A stretch of 64,000 bases of DNA from Bretschneidera sinensis (lineage: Eukaryota > Streptophyta > Magnoliopsida > Brassicales > Akaniaceae). Of this stretch, positions 1-11,213 are shown one piece after another. The notes beneath the pieces are model-generated. The model was not told the DNA's origin. It saw nothing but the letters and a program-made list of their open reading frames with translations, and ran no database searches. Each line of letters begins with the position of its first letter. Position 1 is the stretch's first letter. Both the position numbers and the translations under genes were made by a program. The stretch covers positions 58,916,638 to 58,980,637 of the forward strand of contig CM043699.1 of NCBI GenBank assembly GCA_023935145.1, written 5' to 3'.

Positions 1-882
1 CAACAACTCTCCAATGCTCATTCATTGACATTCACAGGCAAAAATGTATCAGCCACTATTTCGCATTATGAAGGAAATAGTACATATCCAGCTCTACACT
101 CCTCGGGAATTATCAAACGTCCTCAAGGTCTAATATAGACAACCTGTGGTCCACACCCTTTCAATGGCCATCGAACGAATGGAACACGCCTAGAGTTCAC
201 TTAAATTTGCGCAACAAGTTAACAAACTACCCTGGAAATACCTCACCAACCAAGGTAAGAGACTCGACCGAAACTAAACGATCAAGATTATCGTCAGCAA
301 TCTTCGAGCCTTGGGTTTTAGTCACCACTTGCCCTATGAACTTCTCTGCAACTCTCTTCATCCAAGCAAAAAAGACGACAGTAGCCGAAGTACATCAAAC
401 CTTTCAAGGAGGAAGATCATAAAACACTTAGACTCAGCTTGCTTATCATTTAATACTTTGGGTGAAAACAAACAGGTCAAATTTATTATATTTGAAGGCC
501 ATACACCTCAAAGATGTGTTAGTCTAAACAAAGATTCAGCTTAAGAGAAGGGCTAAAAACACATACTCAAAGCAAAACTCAAACTGGAATCATTGTCTCA
601 ATCTACTTGAGACATAGGATCATGAGAGCCAGAAATAAAGGGTCAAGAGACCCCACTCGGATAAGTCTCTATTCAATCAATACTCTAAAGTCATGGTAGA
701 AGAGTCAAGATCAAGGAATAAAGTATAAATACTTGTAAAAATTCTTGTAAACTCTGCTCGACAGAAATAATAAGTTTATAAAGGCTAAAGAGTGTAAAAC
801 AAAAATATTTCATTAAAAAATAATATTTAGAAGGAGGCTCAAGGCCAAAAGATACAAGTTAAAAAGAAAAACGAGTCTTATC
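1..882. other. No recognisable gene
   Basis: I see no coding region, LTR end or repeat here that I can name. Short open frames at 207-544 overlap each other, have no family resemblance and are at chance length. The stretch lies 3' of the minus-strand pseudogene that ends at 883, so it may be the 3' untranslated or internal part of the same mobile element; that is inference only. Confidence 0.5.
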
Positions 883-3188
883 CTAAGACTTCGGCTCTTT
901 CTCCCCGATCTTCTTAGTCACTTCGCCTTCAATCTCCTCAACAACATGTGCTACTTCAATTGCCTCTCCTTCTCCTTGTCCATTAGGAGGATTTAAGACC
1001 TCCAAACTGGCCTAGTCAATTAGGCCAACTCTTAGCACCCTTCCCCTTGGCCACATCAAAACCTTTAGAGTTGTACTTCGAGGCTTCTTTTAAAACATCA
1101 ACCTTATAGCCTTAAGAGCTACAATACTTCTCTATGGTAGATGCTTTGGCCTAAACCATTTTGGAGCTCAGCTTCTACTCAATTCCTTGAAGATGAGTCA
1201 CCTTAACCCCAAGATAGCTCTTCACCTCATGAAGCCTGATAATATTAATCCCAAGCTAAGACATTCTAGATTCTTACTACCTCGATCCTCAAGTGTCCCA
1301 CCTCCTTCTTGCTAGGTGGAAAATTGGTGTTGGCAATGGCCAGAAAAGTTTGCAACTTCTCCTTCTCAAGCTCCAAATCTTTGACTTGGCTAGAAAGAGC
1401 ATCCCTTTGTGTCTTACCTTCTTCCAACCGTCTTGCGCGATCCTCATCACTCCTCCAAAGTCTAGTAATGGTGTCGTCCATGGATTGAATAGAGTGGCTC
1501 CAAAAGAAGGCATGCATGACAACTTGTGTCAACAATAATCTGATTAGAAAAAACCAAAAAAAAAGTGCAGAAGTAAAAGACTTAAAGACTTGGGTCTTAC
1601 CTTGTAGAAATAGTCCAAAGTGTTGACTATCAATTGATGAGAAGTCATCAATTTAATTAGATCAGCTTTAGCATAAAGGACAGAACCTCTCAACAGCTGA
1701 CGAACAACACTTATGCTGTTAAAAGCTGAGTCCGTGGACCTCACCTTCTAGTTTGGACGATAAATCTCGAAACTCGAGCTGGCAGCAAAAGTAAAGCCCT
1801 TAAGGGTAGGTGGGAACCCTTAAGAACCGAAGCAGATTTCTCAAGGGTAGTAAAGAAGTCCCTGAGGGCAGGAGCAGAGTTCTCCATGGCAAAATCTGAA
1901 CACCCAAGAATAGGAGTGCAGTTTTCTAGGGCAGTAGGAATTGATTTAAGGGGCACGACATCAAGAGCAACCCAGAAAGAGCCCCTTTGTTACGGGCCTC
2001 TACCTCAATCCCTTGACGAACCTCAACCCTAACCTCTTAACCTAGGTCCTCAACCGTCTACCCTTTAGTAACAAGAACCTTAGTCCCCTACATCTCGGTT
2101 TGTTGCATCTCCGTCAGCTGCGTTGTAGCCTTCTCAGCTTCAGATCGCCTTAAGTCAGTCTGCTAAGTGGAAGACTCTTCTCTCTTGGCCTTCTTCCTCT
2201 CGGCTTGGTCAAAAGAAAAGGAGTTCGCAGCCTTGACCCTCCTCTTCTCCCGGGACATCATGGAAACTTCGACTAAGTTGAACTTGGTGTTTTCTGCAAA
2301 AAAAATTTATCAGATTAGAATAAATTGAGGATATCAGAAGAAACAACAAAAAGAAAATAAAGACAACTAAAATAAGTCTCCATTACCATAAGGAGAACGA
2401 GGGGTATACAAACTAAGTTGATGGGTCCTCAGTAGGGGTTCGTTAGTAAGGTCCTTATCAAACATCCTAGGTCTGGCTCCTAAGACCTCTTTAACTACCC
2501 ACTACTCTTCATTACTCAAGGTCGAAGGCTCTCTCTGTTCAGGTATATCATCGGAATTCCACTCTAAAAAAATCTAATAAGATTCTAGCCCCTCCATGAA
2601 AAAAGTACCATTCTTTCCAACACTTAATTGAGGAAGGATTTTCTAAAATATTCCTCATACTCCTTGGGTAGAAGTTGAACCACCCATCATCAACATGCTT
2701 CTTTATGGTGTAAAACCACCTAAACATCTACACCTTGGACTTCCCCTCCCCATACTAAACCCAAGGTGCTTCCTCAAAGCCTAGCACAAACACCACAACA
2801 CACTTTATCATGTTTAGGGAAAGTTGGGTAGGGCAAATCCCATAATGGTTTATAATCACTCTTATATCAGAGTCAATAGGGAATCTCAATCCCACCTTCA
2901 TTTGATCGAGATAGTTGTAGAGAAAATATGGCTCCTCGTCTTTCAAAGGGATATAAGTGCTTTCAACGAGCCTAAGATGCCTAACTCTACACTGAGTAGG
3001 AAAAAAGAAGCTAGTGGGTATGGGCTCTAAGTCAATCTTCAAAATTTGGCTAGGGATCCCCCAAGCTTGGAAAACCCCACTAAAGGAAGCAACCGTAACC
3101 TCATAAGAAGGCTACTCCCCACTCTCAGAATTGATCTCTCTCCTTTATTCCTCACCTTTCTAGACCTACCAATCCCAGAAGCAGACAT
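883..3188 (-). pseudogene. Plant 'putative gypsy type transposon' domain protein, decayed, one intron
   Basis: Reading the minus strand from the ATG at 3188-3186, a short N-terminus (MSASGIGRSRKVR) is followed by a frameshift. The main recognisable block is at 3042-2755, containing SFFFPTQCRVRHLRLVE, LRFPIDSDIRVIINHYG and PTQLSLNMIK. This pattern resembles the plant 'Transposase (putative) gypsy type' domain, which is common beside LTR elements. Coding sense continues to about 2390, then a clean intron (donor GT near 2386, pyrimidine tract and AG near 2294; about 93 bp). Exon 2 is rich in Lys, Arg and Glu (MMSREKRRVKAANSF), and 1535-1266 looks like coiled coil (LEKEKLQ). An acidic C-terminus ends at a stop at 883-885. 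There are several stops and frame changes, so it is not functional. The function of the family is unknown; family assignment is fairly sure, exact exon limits are not. Confidence 0.55.
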
Positions 3189-3360
3189 GGTGCAAAAGTA
3201 AAAAAAAGAAAGAAGAAGCTTACCGAAAGATGAAAAAGGAATATACCCGAAAGCTCGAAGAAACCTGAAAGAAGAAGAAGACTATTGAAGAACTTCAGGA
3301 AATTTGGAAGCTTAGCACTCTGAAAATTGAAAAGCATGCAGAGTAAAGGAAAAAAAAAGG

Positions 3361-3372
3361 TCCTTTAAATAG
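3361..3372 (-). promoter_or_regulatory. Possible TATA box of the minus-strand pseudogene
   Basis: On the minus strand the sequence reads TATTTAAAGGA about 180 bp upstream of the ATG at 3188. Composition and spacing suit a plant TATA box with a leader of roughly 150 bp. In AT-rich DNA this could be chance. Confidence 0.3.
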
Positions 3373-3639
3373 CCTCTATCAAGTGAATTATTGCCTAGAT
3401 GCGTGATTAATGCACCCCTTACATTGACATAACCAAAAGTGCTTTGGACAGTTGAAGTGTTCCCTCATCATTAAATGTGACAACTTGCAAAGGCACCTTG
3501 AGAGAACCAAACATCTCCTCCAAATGTGGCCATAAAAGCACCAACCAGCTTACATTGAACCAAGGCCCACGTAATCATAAAATTCCATCCAAGCCCAGCT
3601 AAGTCAAGACTAAGGCTTTAAGTCTAAAAAGTCTTACCC

Positions 3640-4310
3640 CAGTTGAGAAGTTGACTACAGTAAACAATTCCTCCTCACGTGGAACTAAGCGCTTCTGAAG
3701 CCACATAGTTCTACACCGGTCAACAGGAATTACGACTCCAGTCCATATCCATCATTCTCAGAATTTGACAGTAGTTAACAATTCCTTCCGACGTGGAACC
3801 AAATGCTTTCGAAGCCATATAGTTCTACCCCAGTCAACAAGAATTATGACTCTAGTAAACTCCATCATTATTCAGAAGTTGACTACAATTAACAATTCCT
3901 CCCAATGTTGAACTAAGAGCTTTCAAAGCCATACAGTTCTACCTCGATCAATAAGAATTACAACAATCAACATTCATCATTCTCCTAAAGTTGATTATAG
4001 TCAATAATTCGTCTCGACGTGGAACTAAGCAGTTTCGAAGCCATATAGTTCCACCCCCGGTCAACAAGAATTATGACTCTAATCAACGTCCATCATTCTC
4101 TAGAAGCTAACTATAGTTAACAATTCCTCTCGACATGGAACTAAGTGATTTTGAATCCATACAGTTAACTACAGTAAATATCCGTCATTCTTTAGAAAGT
4201 TAACTACAGTAAAAAAATTCCTCTTGATGTGGAACTTAGTGCCTTCAAAACCATATATTTTCACCATGGCCAATAGAAATTATGAACCCAATCAACACAT
4301 TCATCAAAAA
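3640..4310. repeat. Degenerate 114-bp tandem repeat array
   Basis: Units begin with a TTGACTACAGT-like string at 3651, 3765, 3879, 3991 and 4107, giving spacings of 114, 114, 112 and 116 bp. A shortened unit follows near 4165 and another near 4199. Each unit also carries CAATTCCTC, ACGTGGAACTAAG, a TTC(G/A)AAGCCATA string, AGTTCTACC and AAGAATTATGACTC. Units are clearly diverged from each other, so the array is old. No reading frame runs through it. It could be a minisatellite inside an LTR element or an ordinary dispersed satellite fragment. Confidence 0.8.
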
Positions 4311-4825
4311 AGGAATTAAAGGCTTACGTCCTATAGTTCCTACTATGGTGGAGTTATGACTTCAGTTACACAATTCTCGTTGAAGTAGGACTATGATTTC
4401 TAAGCCTCATAGTTCCTTCGAGCAGAAGAGGAATTACGACTTCAGTCACATTTCCACTAAAGTGGAATTAAGGACTAGGCCGTGCAAATCCCTTTAGAAG
4501 AAGAAGCCAGAGTTTCTATGTCGAATGGTCCAATTCAAAAATGGAAGCAAGGCTTGTGCCTTACAATCTCTACTATAGTTGAGCTATGACTTCAGCTATA
4601 TAATTCCCACTAAAGTAGAACTACGACTCCTAAGCCTCACGGTTCACTTGAGCAAAAGAAAAATTATGGGTTTAGTCACACTCTCACTAAATCGAAATTA
4701 AGGCTTCAACCATGCAAATCCTCCAGAAAAAGAACTGCGATTCTCACGCCTCATAGTTCTACACAATTAAAAGAAGGGCAAGACTCCAATTAAACAACTC
4801 TTGCTAATGTGGGATTATAGTTTCT
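4310..4825. repeat. Second-order tandem repeat, period about 230 bp
   Basis: The string GGCTTACGTCC...TAGTTCCTACTATGG at 4321 recurs as GGCTTGTGCC...ATCTCTACTATAG at 4551, 230 bp later, with matching following segments (GAGTTATGACTTCAG; CCTAAGCCTCA). A third copy starts but stops near 4825. Short words such as GGAATTA and CATAGTTC are shared with the 114-bp array, so this is probably a higher-order form of the same repeat. Confidence 0.65.
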
Positions 4826-6565
4826 CAAAATTGATAGTAGTGTGCCCTACAAGCCAATAAGATTTGATGTTATGGGAAAGTTACTTGTAAATTGATCTTA
4901 TTCTTTTATTAACAATAAATAATAATTAATGGCAATCATCTTATTTATCATGTCTATTACAAATCACCTTATGTGATAAAGCCCATAGAATAATAGCAAT
5001 ATAAATAAGCACCATGATGAGATCACACTAATGAGATGGGTTTCCTTAAAATTTATTATTAAATGTTCCTAATCATAGGATCACTAAGAGGGGAATTAGT
5101 GAATCTAGATAGATCAGTTCATACTACGTTTTCTTAAGGAGTTAAAGGTGATTGATCTCACCATTGCTAGTCTATGAGACATTAAAGCAAGTTATGTAGG
5201 TGCTTGTTAGAGAACAGATACACCGAACTGACTCAACTAAGAAATTCCTAATTGACACTTTACTGCTTGTCAATAGGAATTCTTACGTTGCAGTTGTACA
5301 ATTGATCCTTGGACTTGAGGCATCATAAATATCTTATGTATGGGTCATCATACTTTGATGCTATCTAAATGTGATTCTAATCATGGGTCACAAAAGGGTA
5401 GAAATTGCGTATGATTGCTAGTGTACAATAGAGGATCCATCACTCTAAGTAAAATAGAGAGTCACATATGATTTGATTAAGTCATATCTTAGAAATTCCT
5501 TGGCCAAGGTAGGGTAAAAATTAGAAAAGATTTTCTAATTTCACCATTTAAGTTATAGAACTGAGATCTAGATACATATGATTATATAATTAAGGCTTGA
5601 TAGTAAATCCATGCCTTAGGTTTAATCAGGGATATTGCGTGATGGAATGATTGAATTGTTTGCTAACTGACAATGGAAAAGTTAACAGTAATTCATGTTG
5701 TCTGAAAATCATGACATACTACAAGGTGTCAATCATGACTTGAAGAAGCTTTTATTAAAGTCATGACATACTGCTAGGTGTCAATCTTAACTTGTAGAAG
5801 CCCTTAATTATAACTAATTCTTAATTAAAGGGAAGAGTTAAAAGGAGTTTTAATTCTAATTAAAATTAAAAGGAGTTGTAATTAATTGGATGGAATCCAA
5901 TTATTACAACCCACTGCCAGCACAAAATTAAAGCTAAAGGGTCACACACAATTGGGCAATTGCAAGAATAAGGAAAAAATGGGCTACGAGATGTTTTTAA
6001 GAATTAATTAAATCAGGGGTTTAAGTGTAATTTTAGAAATTCTAATCCTCTTAAGAGTAAGGGCACTATATAAATGCTCTATTTGATAGAAACCTTAACA
6101 CAACCACAATTGTTGTGGAGATTAGAAATACAATTTTTTTTTTTATCTTTCTCTCCCACAAAAAGCAGAAAAATCTAGAGCTAGCACTCAATAGAGAATT
6201 CGGCCAGTCCTTTGTTCTTCTTCAAGCGGTGTTCGACATCTTGAAGAAGAAGATTCTTATTCTTGATTGCTCATGATGATACACTTAGAGACCGAACACT
6301 TTAAAGGGGTGAATCATTTCAAAGATCAACAAAAAATATTTGTCAAAGGTAAAAAATGTCTAACAATGTATCAAAATATTATTTGGATCATCATTCTAAT
6401 AAATTGATAAAGATTTATCTTGGGATTTAAGTCTATGGTCATAAATTTTTAATTTTCCACTATCTATTCTATGCCTGTAGACTTACAAAAACCATCAATC
6501 CTAACCCGGATCAAGAGAGTTAAAAACTTAAGTCATACAGCCCCGAAAAAAAAAGCACGGTTTCA
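4826..6565 (+). mobile_element. LTR-like insertion in the tandem array, probably a solo LTR
   Basis: The tandem repeat stops at about 4825 in the middle of a unit, and related unit sequence resumes by about 6570-6660 (GGAAGTTTAG, GAATTCCACCCTGG, CAGGAATTGAGACTTC). The 1.74 kb between is unrelated to the array. It begins near TGTGCCCTACAAGCC (4841) and contains a good TATA box (CTATATAAATG, near 6067) followed by a non-coding leader, but no protein-coding similarity. That is what a long solo LTR looks like. I could not find a convincing CA end with a target duplication, so the borders and the solo-LTR call are inference. Confidence 0.5.
6065..6075 (+). promoter_or_regulatory. TATA box inside the LTR-like insertion
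   Basis: ACTATATAAAT in the position expected for the U3/R boundary of an LTR, followed by about 450 bp without coding potential. It supports reading the insertion as plus-strand. Confidence 0.4.
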
Positions 6566-6665
6566 GACATATGATTCTTGTTAATATGGAAGTTTAGTTT
6601 CAGTGTCTTAGAATTCCACCCTGGATCAGCAGGAATTGAGACTTCAACTAACGAAATCCCTACCA
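6565..6665. repeat. Resumed copy of the 114-bp tandem repeat
   Basis: TTGTTAATATGGAAG, TTAGAATTCCACCCTGG and CAGGAATTGAGACTTCAAC line up with the unit elements AATTCCTC-CGTGGAACT, AGTTCTACCCCAGTC and AAGAATTATGACTC at 3640-4310. This marks the right flank of the insertion at 4826-6565. Confidence 0.6.
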
Positions 6666-6945
6666 CCTCCTAATTCTCTTCTTTCTTCTTCCTCTTCCTC
6701 CTCCTCCCTTCCCCCCTCCTTCTTTTCCCTTCCCCTTCTCCTTCTCCTTCTTCTCCTTCTTCTCTTTCTCCTTTTTCTCCTCCTTCTCATCCTTCTCCTC
6801 CTTCATCTTTTTCTTCTCATTCTCGTCATTTTCCTCCTTCTCCTTCTCATCCTCTTCCTCTTCCTACTTCTCCTTCTCCTTCTTCCTTTTCTTCTCATTC
6901 TTCTTCTTCTCCTCTTTATTCTTCCTCATCTTCTCCTTTATTTGT
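6660..6945. repeat. Pyrimidine-rich (CTT/CTC)n low-complexity tract
   Basis: About 285 bp made almost only of C and T on the plus strand, mostly TTCTCC and CTTCTT words. The 131-residue Leu/Ser-rich open frame across it comes from the composition and is not a gene. Confidence 0.85.
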
Positions 6946-6959
6946 GGAAACACGTATAC

Positions 6960-7669
6960 CAGATGAATTTAATCTTCCATTGCATAACCAATATCATAAA
7001 TGATATACGATATATCTATATCATCGCTTAAGACTATTTGTGTTGGAACGGATGATTCATCCTCTTGGAAATAATCCACAACTATAGGCATTATATCATC
7101 ATCTAGATCTTCATAAAAAGGAAATTCGAAACTACCCTAGACTTCATTTTACGGAGTGTCCACCAATCAATTCTTCCTTTCTTATTGGAAGGGTAAGTGC
7201 AATAGTATACTTGTATTGCTTGTGATGCCAACATAAATGGTTCATCTGAGTTAAGCCTAGATTTATAGTTAATATCTATGAGACCATGTTGTTCTATTTA
7301 AAGTCCATTCTCATAATCAAACCAATCATATTTGAATAATACAACAGTGTTATTAATCCTTATATATTGGAGCTCTATAACTTCTATCAACATCCCGTAG
7401 AAGTCACGTTCATATTCATTGTAACAACTACCTTTCACAAATACACCATTGTTCATCATTTTATTATGTTGTCTAGACTTCTTGGTGTGAAACTTGAATA
7501 TGTTGACATAATATATGATATAACACTTCACACGATTCATCGGGCCAACGCCTATCCCTCGTATTTTCTTTTCAATTCTTTTATCTTTAGTGACCAATAA
7601 TTAAAATACGTAATTCAATTATACATAAATATGAATACATTATTATATAATAATATAGTAACAATATTT
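6960..7669 (-). pseudogene. CACTA TNP2 C-terminal part (DUF4216-like)
   Basis: The frame from 7597 contains KFHTKKSRQHNKMMNNGVFVKG, FYGMLIEVIELQYI and VVLFKYDWFDYENGL. These match the conserved order of the DUF4216 region of plant CACTA transposases (FHTKxR, SGVxVKG, YYGxLxEIIEL, VLFKCDWWD). After one stop the same sense continues (INYKSRLNSDEPFMLASQA, IQVYYCTYPS), then an acidic tail to about 6960. A gypsy solo LTR separates it from the rest of the gene. Role in transposition is not established for this region. Confidence 0.75.
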
Positions 7670-8478
7670 ATAATTGTAACGACCCATCCCGGGTTGGTCA
7701 CCCCCGAGACGGTGTCGTCACATTTTGGAAACCCAGCACGACACATATATGCAACAATAAAAAAAATATAGCAACTGCAATTATTTACATCAATCCTCAA
7801 CCCTCAATAGGGGAGATACATCATTCAGATCTCAACTTAAATATTTTATACAACATAATATGCATGAATATTTACAAATATTTTTTTTTGTTTCTCTTTC
7901 CATTAGTCTGAGGATGTAGACCACGTGGCTTACAGATAATGACTATGTCTGAATCTCAGCTCACCAAACTATTTGTCCTGTCTACTGCCTGAAATTATTT
8001 AACAATGAGGAGTGAGCTTCACAAGCTCAGTGAATTAAATTTACCAGAAGTATTCAATTTGTATAAATAGTCTTCCAATATTCATTCATCTATATCTCAT
8101 ATAATTCGATAATAACATTCTATTATCACTACTCATATCATAATTCTCATCATTTATCAATCTCTTCTTCTAATACATTTAATCATCTTGAGACTATCAA
8201 TTCTATCCCATAATTACCTCGTTATGAGGTTCACAACATATAATCAATCACTCAGATAATCCTTATCATATCATATTTTCATATTTCTTTCTTATCATAT
8301 CTGTCTCTCTGTGAGACTCATTCATCTATCAATAAATTTACAACTAGAATAACACTTTAGCATCTCAAGCACTAAAAATCGATATTTAAAACATATGCAC
8401 TACATGAATTATTATTTGGGAACGTCTTCCCACATTTCGACATGTTTTTATCCTAGACCGGTTGCTTTCTCGGTTCTT

Positions 8479-8622
8479 TTATCTCCAACATATACCATTT
8501 GTCACGGTTTTTATTTATCTCCAGCATATACCGGCTATCATGGTTTTCATTTATCACCAGCATATACCAGCTGTCACGGTTTTCATTTCTCTCCAGCATA
8601 TACCGGCTGTCGTGGTTTTCAT
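8479..8622. repeat. 36-bp minisatellite within the solo LTR, four copies
   Basis: CCA(A/G)CATATACC recurs at 8485, 8521, 8557 and 8593, exactly 36 bp apart, each followed by a GTCACGGTTTTCATT-like string. The related LTRs near 48240-48330 and 54340-54430 carry fewer copies. The open frames at 8395-8702 come only from this repeat. Confidence 0.9.
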
Positions 8623-9428
8623 TTAGACCGGCCCCCTCCCGGTTCTTTTATTTCATGTATATGCATATGAACAATGATATGAAATATGCGTATGAACAAT
8701 AATATAAAAACAAGTATATATTCAGACATTCAAATTAGTTATCCTACTTCTTCTCAAATTTGTATTTAATCAATTTCACTAAATTCTTCTCCTCATATAT
8801 CTTATCAAATTATCAACCATAGCTCGTCAAGAATTTCATTTATCACCTTCATTATTAAATCGACTCATTACTTCTCATATAATAATTCTCTACATACCAA
8901 TTATTCTTATCATACCCGTCAACCAACTTTCATCTATCATCAAATTATAGGTTAATAATTTATTCAAATATTATCACTATATATTTCATATTTATCTTAG
9001 TAACTTGAAGTAAATCTAACTCACAACGTAACACTTAGAGCTACCTATGGATCACCTCCTTGTCTTTTCTGCTCTTCTCAGCAATTTCTCCTGATTGCTG
9101 ATCATCAACACCTGACATAATATTTATATTAAAATTTCTAATTTATTCTTCAATTCTTCCAGAATTCATACCCTTTAAAAATTCCCACATTGAATTCCGA
9201 TAAATTTCATGTATGCTAAATTTCAAAAATAAAATTCATGTTATTACCTTTGGTTTTTTTTAGAGCTTTCCATGACTCTCTTAAAATTTCTCCCGTAAAC
9301 CTCTTCAAAATTTTACACTTTCAACCTTTCTTTCAGTCCCCAAGTGTTTAAAGAAATAGAGTAGTTTGAATTGAAGATAGAAAAAAAACAAACAGGATTT
9401 GGTAAGATTTAAATAAAATAACAAAAAC

Positions 9429-9448
9429 TATATATATATATATATATA
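9429..9448. repeat. (TA)n microsatellite
   Basis: Ten TA units near the promoter-distal end of the solo LTR. Longer TA runs occupy a comparable place in the related LTR at 53576-55664. Confidence 0.9.
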
Positions 9449-9788
9449 AAACCACCCCACCGTTTTTCAATTTCTTTATGTCAAACATGCAATTTACATG
9501 TTGTCTTTAACAACATCTGTACTCCAGGTGTTGTTCATTTCTTTTTTCTTTTTTTTTACCAAACCCTTTTTTTTTCTTTTCTTTCTTCTTATCCACGCTT
9601 GGACACTTTTTTTTCTCGTTTTCTTCTTCTTTTCCTTTGTAACTACACCCCACGCGTCCAAATTTTTTTTTCAAAAGAATTATTTTATTCAATAATACAT
9701 CTTTCATGTATATATTATTTTATTTCCATTTAATATCTATCCAATTACTTCTTTACCCTTACTTTAAAATCATGGGTATTACAATAAT

Positions 9789-10395
9789 ATATCATCTAGC
9801 ATGGCTTACAAGATCCCGAAGCTATTTTACAAAGTTCTTCTCACGAAGCTTCTCAATTTGTTTGTTAGATATGTCTCGGTGCGCACTTCTCAAGGACTCA
9901 TCATATTGTCTACAGCACTGATGATGATGAATTAATTATTGTCGAAGATATGCATATGTGGTAAAAGAATACATTAGATTTAAAAATAACAATATTATTC
10001 ACTCTACATATGGCATAATTTCAACGCAATTAAGGAGAACGTAGATCTTCGCGGCTTTCAACTTATTCACATTTAAGACTTTAATGGTCTCATGACCAAA
10101 AGCACAACGTGGATAACTGAAAATAAATAGTTGTTATCCTTGATCGGCATTTCCCCCGCTGTCGTTGCAATTGACCCGATTCATTTTTGTCTGAACATTT
10201 GGTTTAAAATATTCAGAACAAAAATTCGAGATTTCTTATATGATGTTCGCTTCAACCATTTAACCTTCAATGCACACTTTATTTCGAGCCTTATTCTTTA
10301 GGTTGTGCATACACCTATTTTGCATACATATACAAATGTATTAAAATGGAAGAATGATATAAAGTGAGAAGACTCTAACAATTGGAAAAATTACT
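9789..10395 (-). pseudogene. CACTA TNP2 DUF4218-like segment, C-terminal piece
   Basis: The minus strand from about 10330 reads MHNLKNKARNKVCIEG, a stop, then MVEANII and CSEYFKPN. This is the NKARVEGSIxEAY...FCSxY signature found at the end of DUF4218 in CACTA transposases. Further down, at 9900-9800, SAHRDISNKQIEKLREKNFVK matches the linker before DUF4216. It lies between the two solo LTR insertions, and several stops are present. Confidence 0.65.
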
Positions 10396-11213
10396 GATAT
10401 TATTGGAATTTGTCTAAGAATTAAAATGGAGCTTCAGCTGCCTGTTGTGCATCGCGGACTCCAGTAAGGAGGAGGTCCTCCTCTAGGTGTGCGCCGCGGC
10501 CCAGGCCTTGGACGTCACGGCCTCCAGCAGGTGGAGGTGTTTTCCCCTATTGTACAACGCAGCTTACCCTATTCTGAGCCATGGCGCAAGGCACACCTGA
10601 TACATGTTTTTCAGCACTCTTCGGCTGGTGTGTGGGTCTTGATTAAAACGCATAGGTTCACTTAGACTCTTAGAGAGCCATGAGTCTTTGGTTCTTGAGA
10701 TCAAAGGGTTGAGATTGACTTCAAGATTGGTTAAAGAAATTGTTGCTCTATATAAAGGGTCATCTAGGAGCAATAACACAACACAAGATACAAGAGAGAC
10801 TCATTCCAAGATTGGCTGGTTGTTTAGAGAGAAAGACTCTCAAAACTGCACAGCTTTTTCTAGTGAGAGAGTGCAAGAGAAATTGGGGTTTAAGGGCTTT
10901 ATAATTGGAATTTTCTTGGGGAAAATTCCAGGGAAACACTTAGTTCTTATCTCTTTCTTTTCTCTTCTCTCATTCTTCAAGAACACATGGTTCGTGAAGG
11001 GGTGTTGCTGTAATTGTAAAAACTCTATTGATTTAGTGCAGAGAGCTTGGAGGAGCTCACGGGGACGTAGGCAAATTGCCAAACCTCGATAACAATTGCT
11101 TGTGTTTTCTCTTTTATGGTTTGATTCTTGTATTGGTTCAAATCATTCTGGATTTGGGTGTTTGGAAAGATCACAACCTGAGATTCTTGTAAAGGTGATT
11201 TTCCAACTGATAT
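10396..11213 (+). mobile_element. Copia solo LTR with 5-bp target duplication GATAT
   Basis: An 808-bp LTR at 10401-11208 is homologous along its whole length to the LTRs of the copia element at 27400-33026. Both share GTCTAAG-ATTAAA at the start, CTATATAAAGGGTCATCTAGG in the middle and GGTGATTTTCCAAC at the end. GATAT is repeated exactly at 10396-10400 and 11209-11213. It splits the DUF4218-like part of the CACTA gene: LLIHLAYEAKVDGSMQYRLM ends on one side and the NKARNKVCIEG segment starts on the other. The LTR open frames at 10564-11092 are not genes. Confidence 0.93.
10749..10758 (+). promoter_or_regulatory. TATA box of the copia solo LTR
   Basis: CTATATAAAGGG is conserved in all three copies of this LTR (here, near 27770 and near 32520). 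It is therefore the likely U3 core promoter of the family. Confidence 0.6.

Larger units (their letters stand above)
7670..9788 (-). mobile_element. Gypsy solo LTR with 5-bp target duplication ATAAT
   Basis: A 2,109-bp LTR at 7675-9783 starts TGTAACGACCCATCCCGGG and ends GGGTATTACA. It is flanked by perfect copies of ATAAT (7670-7674 and 9784-9788). It aligns along its length with the LTRs of the element at 47446-55664, whose genes are on the minus strand, so this LTR is minus-oriented too. No internal region is present, so it is the product of LTR-LTR recombination. It interrupts the CACTA transposase between the DUF4218-like and DUF4216-like parts. Confidence 0.93.

Noticed and set aside
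3640..4310. Centromeric satellite
   Set aside because: Only a few strongly diverged units within a gene-proximal element region; nothing here ties it to a centromere.
6636..7031. 131-residue Leu/Ser-rich open frame
   Set aside because: Produced by a CT-rich low-complexity tract; no start context or family, and it runs antisense into the end of the CACTA gene.
8395..8702. Repeat-containing open frames of 91 and 67 residues
   Set aside because: The repeats are the 36-bp minisatellite of a solo LTR; period 36 keeps any frame open.
10688..11092. 134-residue frame with a CCCNCK string
   Set aside because: Lies in the transcribed part of the copia solo LTR; the same string recurs at 32703-32897 in the 3' LTR, so it is LTR leader and not a zinc finger protein.
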